A stretch of DNA of 64,000 bases from Lichenicola sp050954785 (GTDB taxonomy: Bacteria > Pseudomonadota > Alphaproteobacteria > Acetobacterales > Acetobacteraceae), in NCBI GenBank assembly GCA_050954785.1, contig JBPBQO010000146.1, positions 13,042 through 77,041 of the forward strand, in the 5' to 3' direction. The notes under the pieces were generated by a model. The model was not told the DNA's origin and made no database searches. It saw nothing but the letters and a program-made list of their open reading frames with translations. The translations under genes were made by a program, and so were the position numbers. Positions 36,348 through 45,005 of the stretch are shown here, in pieces (positions within the stretch are counted from its first letter, which is position 1; the number at the start of each line of letters is the position of its first letter).

Positions 36348-37542
36348 CCGTCCCGTGAGCGATGTCTCCGGCGTCTCAAAGGTGACCGACGACGCGTCGA
36401 TCACGGCGCGAACCGACGCCTACTTCAACCGGACCCGGACGATCGTCGGCCATTACGGCGATGTCCGCGTTACCTATGCGCTGTTCCTGCGCCGTCCGGT
36501 CATCGCCGCTTGCCGGCTGATGACGGACTGGCTGCTTGGCGTGGCATCCGCTCGTGGCCTCGATATCGAGGTCGAGCAAAACTTCGCGGAAGGCGATTGG
36601 GTCGGGGCAGGCGAGCCGCTGGTCTATGTGACGGGCAGCTTCCAGGGACTGGTCGATCTCGAGACGCTGCTGCTGCAGAAGCTCGGGCCGGCCTGCGTCG
36701 CCGCGCACAATGCGTACCAGATGTGCCTCGGCCTGCCGCAGGTGCGATTCCTTGCGATGGAAGCCAGGCACTGCGCCGGCTTCGAGATGCAGGAGATGAT
36801 GGCCTATGCCGCGTCGGTCGGCGGGCGCGCGGCACAGAAGGAAGGCGCACTCGGCTTCGTCGGATGCGCCAACGATGCGACTGCCCATTTCTATGGGGCT
36901 GCGTCCGGCTTCGGCACCATGCCGCATGCCCTGATCGGTTATGCCGGCTCGACTCTGCGTGCGGCCGAGATGTTCCATGAGAGCTTCCCGGACGTCGATC
37001 TCACCGTGCTGACCGACTATTTCGGCCGCGAGATCACCGATGGGCTGGAGGTCTGCTGCCGGTTTCCCGAGCTGGCGGCTGCCGGCCGGATGGCGGTCCG
37101 GCTGGACACGCATGGCGGCCGGTTCCTGGAGGGGCTGGACCCGCAACTGAGCTACGCGGTGATCGAGCGGCACGTGCCGGGTGCGATCCGCCGCTATCGC
37201 AGCGAGACCGAACTGCGTCACCTGGTCGGCACCGGCGTTTCGGCGGCGGCGATCTGGCGCATGCGCGAGGCGCTGGACGAGGCGGGTTTCCCCGCGGTCC
37301 GCATCATCGCATCGTCCGGCTTCGGCGTGGATAAATGCCGGGTGATGGCCGACGCCAGGGCGCCGATCGACGTGGTCGGCACCGGCAGCTTCATTCCCGA
37401 TAGCTGGTCCGAGACCTATGCGACCGCCGACATCGTCGCCTATGACAGCGTCCCGCGGGTCAAGGTGGGTCGCGAGTTCCTGTTGCGGAAAATCGAGGAC
37501 CGGCCAGGCCGTGGCCGATCCCATACGAAAGACGATGCATGA
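36337..37542 (+). CDS. pncB: Nicotinate phosphoribosyltransferase
   Basis: 401 residues from an ATG overlapping the DAHP synthase stop; a GTG at 36355 is an equally good start and would avoid the overlap. It makes nicotinate mononucleotide from nicotinate and PRPP in NAD salvage. N-terminal TDAYFNRT, the KEGALGFVGCANDATAHFYG segment, RLDTHGGRF, IIASSGFGVDKC and VDVVGTGSFIP-type phosphate-binding loop (IDVVGTGSFIP) fit the family. It is on the short side for the family. It overlaps the next gene by 4 bp (ATGA). Confidence 0.9.
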   Translation: MHGDRPVSDVSGVSKVTDDASITARTDAYFNRTRTIVGHYGDVRVTYALFLRRPVIAACRLMTDWLLGVASARGLDIEVEQNFAEGDWVGAGEPLVYVTGSFQGLVDLETLLLQKLGPACVAAHNAYQMCLGLPQVRFLAMEARHCAGFEMQEMMAYAASVGGRAAQKEGALGFVGCANDATAHFYGAASGFGTMPHALIGYAGSTLRAAEMFHESFPDVDLTVLTDYFGREITDGLEVCCRFPELAAAGRMAVRLDTHGGRFLEGLDPQLSYAVIERHVPGAIRRYRSETELRHLVGTGVSAAAIWRMREALDEAGFPAVRIIASSGFGVDKCRVMADARAPIDVVGTGSFIPDSWSETYATADIVAYDSVPRVKVGREFLLRKIEDRPGRGRSHTKDDA

Positions 37543-38042
37543 CCGACGATGAATTTCCTCCGGAAGGCGAGCCGTTTTCGTCCGAGGGAGGACTGTTCGC
37601 GCCTGAAGGCGGCTGGGTGGTGCGGCTTCTCGACCAGTCCGGCGCTTCCGACGACGACATCGTCGAGGAGATCAAGGGCTTCCCGACGCTGATGCAGGCG
37701 AACGCGTTCTGCCAGGCCTATGTAAGGGATAGCGTCGAGCGCTGCCGCGTGGCCGGCGCGACGGCGCGCGAGGTGCTCGCCTCCTGGTTCGCGTTCGGAG
37801 AGGATGCCGAGGTGATCGATGCCGGCGAGTCCGGATGGCGCTCATCCGGCGAACTCGAGGATTTCGCGGCGACCCCGAGTACCGAGATCGAGCGCGACTG
37901 GCGTTCGATCGACCCGCGCGGCGAGGCCCTGGATCCGGGCCATGAGCCGGACGACGAGGACGAGCCCGACGACGCCGAGGAGCACGACGAGCACGGCGAG
38001 CCCGACGACGAAGCGTGGCCGTTGCCCAGGCATAAATCGTGA
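37539..38042 (+). CDS. Acidic conserved hypothetical protein
   Basis: 167 residues. I do not recognise a named domain. Residues about 25-100 look folded (GGWVVRLLDQSGASDDDIVEEIKGFPTLMQANAFCQAYVRDSVERCR); the last 50 residues are nearly all Asp, Glu, Pro and His and are probably disordered. It is locked between pncB and gltX with 4-bp overlaps at both ends (ATGA and GTGA), which supports that it is a real, translated gene. Function unknown. Confidence 0.75.
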   Translation: MTDDEFPPEGEPFSSEGGLFAPEGGWVVRLLDQSGASDDDIVEEIKGFPTLMQANAFCQAYVRDSVERCRVAGATAREVLASWFAFGEDAEVIDAGESGWRSSGELEDFAATPSTEIERDWRSIDPRGEALDPGHEPDDEDEPDDAEEHDEHGEPDDEAWPLPRHKS

Positions 38043-39382
38043 AGCTCCGTTTCGCTCCCAGTCCGACCGGGCTGCTGCATGTCGGCAACGCCCGGCAGGC
38101 GGTGGCGAATGCCCTGCATGCGCGCAGGCACGGCGCCGGGTTCCTGCTGCGTATCGACGACACCGATGTCGAACGCTCGCGCGAGGAGCACGTGCAGGGG
38201 ATCCAGCAGGATCTGAGCTGGCTCGGCCTCGAGTGGGACGAGATGGTGCGGCAGTCCGAGCGGCAGCCGCGCTATGCGGCGGCAGCCGAGCGGCTCCGGC
38301 ATTCCGGCCGGCTCTATCCATGCTTCGAAAGCGAGGAAGAGCTGCGCGCCAAGCGCGAGCTGCGCCTGCGCCAGCGCAAGCCCCCGGTATACGACCGGGC
38401 CATGCTGCGGATGACCCCGGAGCAGCGCACCCAGGCCGAGGCCAACGGCAAGGTGCCATACTGGCGCTTCCGCCTCTCCGACGGGATGGTTACCTGGGAC
38501 GATCTGGTCCTCGGACGGTCGCAGGTGAAGCTGCCGTCGATTTCGGACCCGGTGCTGATCCGTGCCGACGGCACAGTGCTCTATACGCTGGCATCCGTAG
38601 TCGACGACCTCGAGCTCGGCATCACCCATGTCCTGCGTGGCGAGGACCACGTCACCAACACCGGCGTGCAGCTCGATATTCTCGAAGCCCTGGGTGGACG
38701 GCCGGATCGGTTTACCTTCGCCCATCTGCCGCTGTTGCTGGACGAAGCGGGCGGCAAGCTGTCGAAACGCTTCGACGGGCTGTCGTTGCGGGCGCTGCGT
38801 CATGATGGCATCGAGCCGGCGGCGCTGGTGTCCTACCTGGCACGTCTCGGAACCTCGGAGGATCCTCATCCTCTGTCGTTCGCGGAACTCGCCTCGACCT
38901 ATGACGTGCGTCGCGTGTCGAAGTCGCCCGCTCGTTTCGACATGCGCCAGTTGCTGGCGCTGAACCGCCGAACGACCCATCACATGTCGTTCGAGCAGGT
39001 GCGCGACCGGCTGCCCGCCGGTGCGACGGAGGTGTTCTGGAACGCGGTTCGCGGCAACGTCGATATGTTGTCCGAGATGCGGCATTGGTGGGACGTGGTC
39101 GGCGGCAGCATCGTGCCGCCGGTGCAGGAGGAGGAGGTCGGCTTCCTGCTGCAGGCGCTCGACGCGCTCCCGGACGACGCGGCCGAACGGCCGTGGAGCG
39201 AGACCACCTGGACCGAGTGGACGACAGCGCTTCGCGAAGCCAGTGGCCGAACCGGTCGGGCCTTGTTCCATCCGCTTCGTCTTGCGCTGACCGGGGAAGA
39301 GAAGGGGCCGGAACTGCGTGATCTACTGCCGATCATGGGTCATGAACGTGTGTCCGGTCGCCTTAGAATGGCCGCAAGTTGA
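38039..39382 (+). CDS. gltX: Glutamyl-tRNA synthetase
   Basis: 447 residues from a GTG overlapping the previous stop. Class I signature motifs: FAPSPTGLLHVGNARQA (HIGH as HVGN) and KLSKR near residue 240 (KMSKS). RIDDTDVERS and LRGEDHVTNT are typical GluRS segments. Many alphaproteobacteria carry two GluRS enzymes, one favouring tRNA-Gln; the relatively short length leaves that open here. It supplies Glu-tRNA for translation. Confidence 0.95.
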   Translation: MKLRFAPSPTGLLHVGNARQAVANALHARRHGAGFLLRIDDTDVERSREEHVQGIQQDLSWLGLEWDEMVRQSERQPRYAAAAERLRHSGRLYPCFESEEELRAKRELRLRQRKPPVYDRAMLRMTPEQRTQAEANGKVPYWRFRLSDGMVTWDDLVLGRSQVKLPSISDPVLIRADGTVLYTLASVVDDLELGITHVLRGEDHVTNTGVQLDILEALGGRPDRFTFAHLPLLLDEAGGKLSKRFDGLSLRALRHDGIEPAALVSYLARLGTSEDPHPLSFAELASTYDVRRVSKSPARFDMRQLLALNRRTTHHMSFEQVRDRLPAGATEVFWNAVRGNVDMLSEMRHWWDVVGGSIVPPVQEEEVGFLLQALDALPDDAAERPWSETTWTEWTTALREASGRTGRALFHPLRLALTGEEKGPELRDLLPIMGHERVSGRLRMAAS

Positions 39383-39586
39383 ATTACCGGGTGTTCATGA
39401 CAAAGATGCAATCCAGCGATGAGTGTCAGACGCCTTTTGTGCAGTGCGGTAATAACGAAACAGGCCCAAAACAACGTGTATGACTCGCGGCACACGTGTT
39501 TCGAGCCGTTTCGTCTCCTTGGGGCGACTGGTGGTCGTAGTGACGGTCCTGGGATTACACGGATGATGAGATCGACGAGGGATGGA

Positions 39587-40459
39587 ATGAGAACAAAGAT
39601 ACTGCCGTCATTATCTGGAGCACTTGCTCTGGCGGCAATGACAATGCTCACAGGCTGCAAATATTCGATCCTTGACCCCAAGGGTGCAGTCGGCATGGCG
39701 CAGAAATCGCTCATCCTGACCTCGACCTACGCCATGCTGGTCATTGTGGTCCCGGTGATCATCCTGACCCTCTGGTTCGCGTGGCGTTATCGCGAAGGCT
39801 CCGGCGCGCGTTATGAGCCGGACTGGGCCCATTCTGGCATCATCGAGATCTTCTGCTGGGGCATTCCCTGCGCGATCATCCTGTTCCTCGGCATCCTGAC
39901 CTGGACCAGCACGCACGAACTGGACCCCTACAAGCCGCTCGTCAGCGACAAGAAGCCGATCAACATCGAGGTCGTGGCGCTGAACTGGAAGTGGCTGTTC
40001 ATCTACCCGGACCAGGGGATCGCGACGATCAACGAGATCGCCTTCCCGGTCGATACCCCGGTCACCTTCCACATCACGTCCGACTCGGTGATGAACTCGT
40101 TCTTCATCCCCGAGCTTGGCAGCCAGATCTACGCAATGGCCGGAATGAAGACCCAGTTGCACCTGATCGCCAACCAACAGGGCACGTTCCCCGGATTGTC
40201 GTCTTTCTATAGCGGCCGTGGCTTCTCTGACATGCACTTCAACGCCATATCCACCACGAACGAGAAGTTCGCCGATTGGGTGGCCAATGCCAAGAAGTCC
40301 CCTTCCGTCATCGATGCCGCGGACTATTCCAAGGTCGCGGCGCCTGAGGAAAAAGCCCCTGTACAGTATTTTTCCACGGTAGAGCCCAACCTCTTCAACG
40401 AGATCATCGCCAAGTATCTTGGCAAGGCCGAGAGCTTCCACTCCGGCATGAAGGAGTAG
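39587..40459 (+). CDS. cyoA: Cytochrome o ubiquinol oxidase subunit II
   Basis: 290 residues from the ATG at 39587, preceded by GAGGGATGG. A longer frame exists, but this start gives a proper lipoprotein signal (MRTKILPSL...MLTGC). Two membrane helices (about 42-65 and 85-105) and a periplasmic cupredoxin domain follow. The CuA-binding cysteines and histidines of cytochrome c oxidases are absent (ELGSQIYAMAGM region), as expected for a quinol oxidase. The segment NSFFIPELGSQIYAMAGMKT is typical CyoA. First gene of cyoABCD; the 204-bp gap before it holds its promoter. Confidence 0.94.
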   Translation: MRTKILPSLSGALALAAMTMLTGCKYSILDPKGAVGMAQKSLILTSTYAMLVIVVPVIILTLWFAWRYREGSGARYEPDWAHSGIIEIFCWGIPCAIILFLGILTWTSTHELDPYKPLVSDKKPINIEVVALNWKWLFIYPDQGIATINEIAFPVDTPVTFHITSDSVMNSFFIPELGSQIYAMAGMKTQLHLIANQQGTFPGLSSFYSGRGFSDMHFNAISTTNEKFADWVANAKKSPSVIDAADYSKVAAPEEKAPVQYFSTVEPNLFNEIIAKYLGKAESFHSGMKE

Positions 40460-40463
40460 ACCA

Positions 40464-42455
40464 ATGCTGGGAAAGCTCACGCTCTCGGACATACCCTACG
40501 ACCAGCCCATCATCATGGGCGCCGCCGGCTTCATGGGCCTGGTGGTGCTGGTCGTTCTTGGCGCCATTACCTATTACCGCAAATGGGCCTATCTCTGGTC
40601 CGAGTGGATCACCTCGGTGGACCACAAGCGCATCGGCGTGATGTACATCATCGTCGCCCTGGTCATGCTGCTGCGTGGCTTCTCGGATGCGATCCTGATG
40701 CGCTCGCAGCAGATGATGGCCTCGGGCGGGCGGCCCGGCTTCCTTCCGCCGCACCATTACGACCAGATCTTCACCGCCCACGGCACCATCATGATCTTTT
40801 TCATGGCGATGCCGTTCATGATCGGGCTGATGAACATCGCGGTGCCGCTGCAGATCGGCGCCCGTGACGTCGCCTTCCCGTTCCTGAACTCGTTCAGCTT
40901 CTGGATGACCGCGGTCGGTGCGATCCTGGTCAACGTCTCGCTGGTGATCGGCGAGTTCGGTCAGGTCGGCTGGCTCGCGTATCCGCCGCTGTCCGAGCTG
41001 AAGTTCAGTCCGGGAGTGGGTGTCGACTACTATATCTGGAGTCTCCAGCTTACCGGTCTCGGCACGCTGCTGACCGGCGTGAACTTCTTTGTCACCATCG
41101 TGAAGATGCGTGCGCCGGGCATGACCTGGATGCGGATGCCGATCTTCACCTGGACCATCCTGTGCACGTCGATCCTCATCATGGCGGCGTTCCCGATCCT
41201 GACCGTCACCTTCGGCATGCTGTCGCTGGACCGCTATCTGGGCATGCACTTCTTCACCAACGAGCTTGGTGGAAACCAGATGATGTACATGAACCTCATC
41301 TGGTGCTGGGGTCATCCGGAGGTCTACATCCTGATCCTGCCGGCCTTCGGCATCTTCTCCGAAGTGGTTCCGACCTTCGCGCACAAGCGGCTGTTCGGCT
41401 ATGTGGCCATGGTCTACGCGACGGTCTGCATCACCTTCCTGTCGTTCGTCGTCTGGCTGCACCATTTCTTCACGATGGGTTCCGGCGCCAACGTGAATGC
41501 CTTCTTCGGCATCACCACGATGATCATCTCGATCCCGACCGGGGTGAAGATCTTCAACTGGCTGTTCACCATGTATCGCGGCCGGATCACCTATACGGCG
41601 CCCATGCTGTGGACCATCGGCTTCATGGTGACCTTCACCATCGGCGGCATGACCGGCGTCATGCTGGCCCTCCCGGGCAACGACTGGGTGCTGCATAACA
41701 GCCTGTTCCTGATCGCCCACTTCCATAACGTCATCATCGGCGGCGTGCTGTTCGGCTACCTCGCCGGCTATGCCTACTGGTTCCCGAAGGCGATGGGCTT
41801 CAAGCTGCACGATGGCTGGGGCAAGGCGTCGTTCTGGTGCTGGCTCGTCGGCTTCTACGTCGCGTTCATGCCGCTCTACGCACTCGGCTTCATGGGCATG
41901 ACCCGTCGCATGAACCATTACGACAATCCCGCCTGGACTCCCTACCTGATGGTGGCGGCCCTCGGCGCGCTCATCGTGCTTGCAGGCATCTGCTGCCAGA
42001 TCATGCAGCTCTATGTCAGCATCCGCGACCGCGCCCAGAACATGGATGTGACCGGCGACCCCTGGGGCGGCCGTACTCTCGAGTGGTCGACCTCGTCGCC
42101 GCCGCCCTTCTACAACTTCGCCGTGCTGCCGCATGTCGATGCACTGGACGCCTTCAACGAAACCAAGAAGCGTGGCGTCGAGGCACGTGAGACGCCGGTC
42201 TATTCCGACATCCACATGCCGCGGAACACGTCGGCCGGCTTCATCATGTCGGTCGCTGCCGGCGTCGTCGGGTTCGCGTTGATCTGGCACATCTGGTGGC
42301 TCGCCATCGTCGGCATGCTGGTCGTGGTCGGCACCTTCATCGTCCGTTCGTGCAACGACGATATCGACTACTACGTGCCGGCGGCCGAGGTGGCCCGGAT
42401 CGAGGGGCTGCACAATGCCCGCGTCGCCAGCCTGGAGCTTACCCATGTCGCCTGA
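40464..42455 (+). CDS. cyoB: Cytochrome o ubiquinol oxidase subunit I
   Basis: 663 residues, about 15 helices. Haem-copper oxidase core with the low-spin haem ligand in FTAHGTIMIFFMAMPF, CuB ligands in WCWGHPEVYILILPAFG (including the cross-linked His-Tyr pair) and WLHHFFTMG, and haem ligands in AHFHNVIIGG. It reduces oxygen to water while pumping protons. Starts four bases after cyoA stop and overlaps cyoC by 11 bp. Confidence 0.97.
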   Translation: MLGKLTLSDIPYDQPIIMGAAGFMGLVVLVVLGAITYYRKWAYLWSEWITSVDHKRIGVMYIIVALVMLLRGFSDAILMRSQQMMASGGRPGFLPPHHYDQIFTAHGTIMIFFMAMPFMIGLMNIAVPLQIGARDVAFPFLNSFSFWMTAVGAILVNVSLVIGEFGQVGWLAYPPLSELKFSPGVGVDYYIWSLQLTGLGTLLTGVNFFVTIVKMRAPGMTWMRMPIFTWTILCTSILIMAAFPILTVTFGMLSLDRYLGMHFFTNELGGNQMMYMNLIWCWGHPEVYILILPAFGIFSEVVPTFAHKRLFGYVAMVYATVCITFLSFVVWLHHFFTMGSGANVNAFFGITTMIISIPTGVKIFNWLFTMYRGRITYTAPMLWTIGFMVTFTIGGMTGVMLALPGNDWVLHNSLFLIAHFHNVIIGGVLFGYLAGYAYWFPKAMGFKLHDGWGKASFWCWLVGFYVAFMPLYALGFMGMTRRMNHYDNPAWTPYLMVAALGALIVLAGICCQIMQLYVSIRDRAQNMDVTGDPWGGRTLEWSTSSPPPFYNFAVLPHVDALDAFNETKKRGVEARETPVYSDIHMPRNTSAGFIMSVAAGVVGFALIWHIWWLAIVGMLVVVGTFIVRSCNDDIDYYVPAAEVARIEGLHNARVASLELTHVA

Positions 42456-43059
42456 TTCACTCGTCGCGCATCACGGCGAGTTCGCTGAGGATCACTCCCA
42501 CGAGCCGAACAACGTGTTCGGCTTCTGGCTCTATCTGATGACGGACTGCATCCTGTTCGCGACCCTGTTCGCAGGGTTCGCGGTAGCTCGGCATCAGTAT
42601 GCGGGTGACGTCAGCGGGCGTGACATCTTCAACCTGAGATACGTGGGCGTGGAGACGGCGCTCCTTCTGGTCAGCTCGTCCACCTACGGCTTCGCCATGA
42701 TCGGCGCCTACCAGCGCAACCTCCGCCAGGTCATCACCTGGCTGGCGGTGACGTTCCTGCTCGGTGCCGGTTTCGTGGCCATGGAAATCAACGAGTTCCA
42801 CCATCTGGTGGCCGAAGGGCATGGCCCGGACAAGAGCGCGTTCCTTTCCGCGTTCTTCACCCTGGTCGCGACGCACGGCCTGCACGTCACCTGCGGCCTG
42901 ATCTGGATGTCGGTGCTGATCTTCCAGATGACCGTGCTGAAGAAGGGCCTGACCACCGTTTACGTGAACCGGCTCATGTGCCTCAGCCTGTTCTGGCATT
43001 TCCTGGACATCGTCTGGATCTGCGTCTTTACACTGGTCTATCTGATGGGGGTCCGGTGA
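42445..43059 (+). CDS. cyoC: Cytochrome o ubiquinol oxidase subunit III
   Basis: 204 residues from the ATG at 42445, five helices. Motifs: FGFWLYLMTDCILFATLFAGF, ETALLLVSSSTYG, INEFHHLV, FFTLVATHGLHVTCGLIWM and FWHFLDIVWICVFTLVYL, as in CyoC. Structural subunit around subunit I. Overlaps cyoB by 11 bp and its stop overlaps the cyoD start (TGATG). Confidence 0.96.
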   Translation: MSPDSLVAHHGEFAEDHSHEPNNVFGFWLYLMTDCILFATLFAGFAVARHQYAGDVSGRDIFNLRYVGVETALLLVSSSTYGFAMIGAYQRNLRQVITWLAVTFLLGAGFVAMEINEFHHLVAEGHGPDKSAFLSAFFTLVATHGLHVTCGLIWMSVLIFQMTVLKKGLTTVYVNRLMCLSLFWHFLDIVWICVFTLVYLMGVR

Positions 43060-43496
43060 TGGATCATCCTGCTCTGCACGGTCACTCCCACAAGACCCAC
43101 ATCGAGGGCTCCGGCGGTGCCGGCCATGCCGGATACCGTGCCTACGGCATCGGCTTCGCGCTTTCGGTCATCCTCACGGTCGCCGCGTTCTATCCGATCA
43201 TGGTTCCCGGCACGCTGCCGGCCGGATGGATCGTTCCGACGATCGCCGCCCTGGCGATCATCCAGATCTTCGTGCACCTCGTCTGCTTCCTGCATATGAG
43301 TGCTGCCTCGGAGCAGCGCTGGAATGTCACCGCGTTCGGCTTCGCGCTGCTCGTGGTGTTCATCCTGATCACCGGCTCGCTGTGGATCATGCGCAACGTG
43401 TCCGAGAACATGATGACCCCCGAGGTTCCGGCCGCACCGACCGCGAGCCAGGCCCAGGGCACCGAGCCCAAGCCCGGCGGCATGGGCGGCATGTAG
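43059..43496 (+). CDS. cyoD: Cytochrome o ubiquinol oxidase subunit IV
   Basis: 145 residues with three helices (about 27-47, 53-76 and 88-110). Segment PTIAALAIIQIFVHLVCFLHMS matches the COX4-type subunit of quinol oxidases. The C-terminus has a Pro/Gly/Met tail (EPKPGGMGGM) beyond the usual end. Last gene of the operon; no cyoE haem O synthase follows here. Confidence 0.93.
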   Translation: MDHPALHGHSHKTHIEGSGGAGHAGYRAYGIGFALSVILTVAAFYPIMVPGTLPAGWIVPTIAALAIIQIFVHLVCFLHMSAASEQRWNVTAFGFALLVVFILITGSLWIMRNVSENMMTPEVPAAPTASQAQGTEPKPGGMGGM

Positions 43497-43524
43497 CCTT
43501 CCACGCCTGTTCCTGGCGCCTTCG

Positions 43525-43558
43525 AAAACGCCTGCCGCTTCCCGCGGCAGGCGTTTTT
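43525..43558 (+). terminator. Intrinsic terminator of cyoABCD
   Basis: CGCCTGCCGC (43529-43538) and GCGGCAGGCG (43544-43553) form a perfect 10-bp GC-rich stem flanked by AAAA and TTTTT. It works in both directions, which also suits the convergent MATE gene. Confidence 0.92.
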
Positions 43559-43564
43559 CGTTGT

Positions 43565-44941
43565 TCAGCGGTTGGTGCCGGTCCGGGCCAGGAAGCGCAG
43601 CGTCATCATCAGCGCGACCGCGCCGAGTGCCACTGCAAGCCCGGTCCATAAGCCGGCCGCGCCTAGCCCGAGCCGAAACGCCGACCATCCGCCGAGCGGT
43701 GCGCCGATCGCCCAGTAGCCGATCGTCGCCAGCACCATCGGCACCGCGGTATCGCCCATGCCGCGCAGCGCACCGAGTGCGACCACCTGGATTCCGTCCG
43801 CCACCTGGAACAGCGCGGCGATGCCGAGCAGCGACACCACGATCCGGATCGCCGCATGGTTCGCGACCACGTGCGGGTCCAGGAACAGCGACGCGAGCAT
43901 ATGCGGCACCAGCAGCAGCGTGATGCCGATCGTGCTCATCACCAGCACGACCACGCCGATCGCCGCCAGCCCGGCGCGTCTTGCTTCCACCAGGTCGCCG
44001 GCCCCGAACGCCAGCCCGACCCGGACATTGGCCGCCTGGCCCAGCGAGAGCGGTACCATGAAGATGAAGGCGGTGATGCTCAGTACCACCTGATGCGCCG
44101 TGAGGGCGGATGCGCCCAGGCGCCCGGCCGCAAGCCCGGCCACCAGGAACAGCAGCGTCTCCGCGGCGATCGTGACCGAGATCGGGATGCCGATACGAAC
44201 GATCGTCCAGTTCTCCGCCCGTACGAACCGAGGCGGCGTCACCAGCCGACGGCCGGCCGGACTGCGATGCAACAGGACGAACAGGATGACGACGGTGAGC
44301 CAGAGCGTGAGCGTGGTCGCCAGCGCCGAGCCCCGCAGCCCGAGTGCCGGCAGCAGGTGCCGGCCGGACAGGTCGAAACCATGGATCAGGCCATAGTTCA
44401 GCAGCCCGTTGACCACCACCATCGGCGGCATTACCCGCAGCAGCAGCCCGGCCTCGTCGATCGCCGGCAGGATCGCCCGCAGCATGCCAAGGCAGGCGAG
44501 CGAAGCCGGGCAGCCCCAGCGCAATACATCCATGTAGAGCCCGACATCGTTCGCCAGCGCCGGCGGCTCGTGCAGGAGCAGCAGTGCCGGCTTCACCAGG
44601 CTGAAGCCGGCGAAGGCGATCACGCTGAGCACCGCTCCGACGACCAGCCCGGTGCCGTACAGCGAGGCCACGCGACGATCGTCCCCGGCGCCGAGTGCCT
44701 GTGCCGCCAGCACGCCGGCGGCGATCAGCGCACCCTGCAGGATCACCAGCAGGGTAAAGAACAACGAGGCGGCCAAGCCGCCCGCTGCGAGCGCGCCGCC
44801 GCCGATCCCGCCCAGCAGCACGCTGTCGGTCAGGCCCATCGCCATCTGCGACAGGCTCGACAGTGCCAGCGGCACCGCCAGCCGAAGCAGCGCCTGCGCA
44901 TGGGCCGTCATCGTCATCCGTGCAGCCAGGTGCGTGGTCAT
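43565..44941 (-). CDS. MATE-family efflux transporter
   Basis: 458 residues from the ATG at 44941, preceded by GGAGGAG. Twelve helices in two similar halves; LALSSLSQMAMGLTDSVLLG in the first half and PISVTIAAETLLFLVAGLAAGRLG plus LGQAANVRVGLAFGAGD in the second are typical of NorM-type pumps that export cationic compounds with Na+ or H+. Substrate not predictable. A single gene, divergent from cysS. Confidence 0.9.
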   Translation of the reverse strand: MTTHLAARMTMTAHAQALLRLAVPLALSSLSQMAMGLTDSVLLGGIGGGALAAGGLAASLFFTLLVILQGALIAAGVLAAQALGAGDDRRVASLYGTGLVVGAVLSVIAFAGFSLVKPALLLLHEPPALANDVGLYMDVLRWGCPASLACLGMLRAILPAIDEAGLLLRVMPPMVVVNGLLNYGLIHGFDLSGRHLLPALGLRGSALATTLTLWLTVVILFVLLHRSPAGRRLVTPPRFVRAENWTIVRIGIPISVTIAAETLLFLVAGLAAGRLGASALTAHQVVLSITAFIFMVPLSLGQAANVRVGLAFGAGDLVEARRAGLAAIGVVVLVMSTIGITLLLVPHMLASLFLDPHVVANHAAIRIVVSLLGIAALFQVADGIQVVALGALRGMGDTAVPMVLATIGYWAIGAPLGGWSAFRLGLGAAGLWTGLAVALGAVALMMTLRFLARTGTNR

Positions 44942-45005
44942 TCGGTCTCCTCCGCACCATCGGGCGGCTTGAGGGCATGCGGATGCGCTTGCCGGCACCG
45001 CACCG

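Noticed and set aside
36355..37542. GTG at 36355 as the pncB start
   Set aside because: Equally possible, but the upstream ATG at 36337 is retained because neither has a better ribosome binding site; noted as alternative.
40404..42446. A 680-codon minus-strand frame opposite cyoB
   Set aside because: Composition is dominated by His, Asp, Glu and Arg, and cyoB on the plus strand carries all oxidase motifs.
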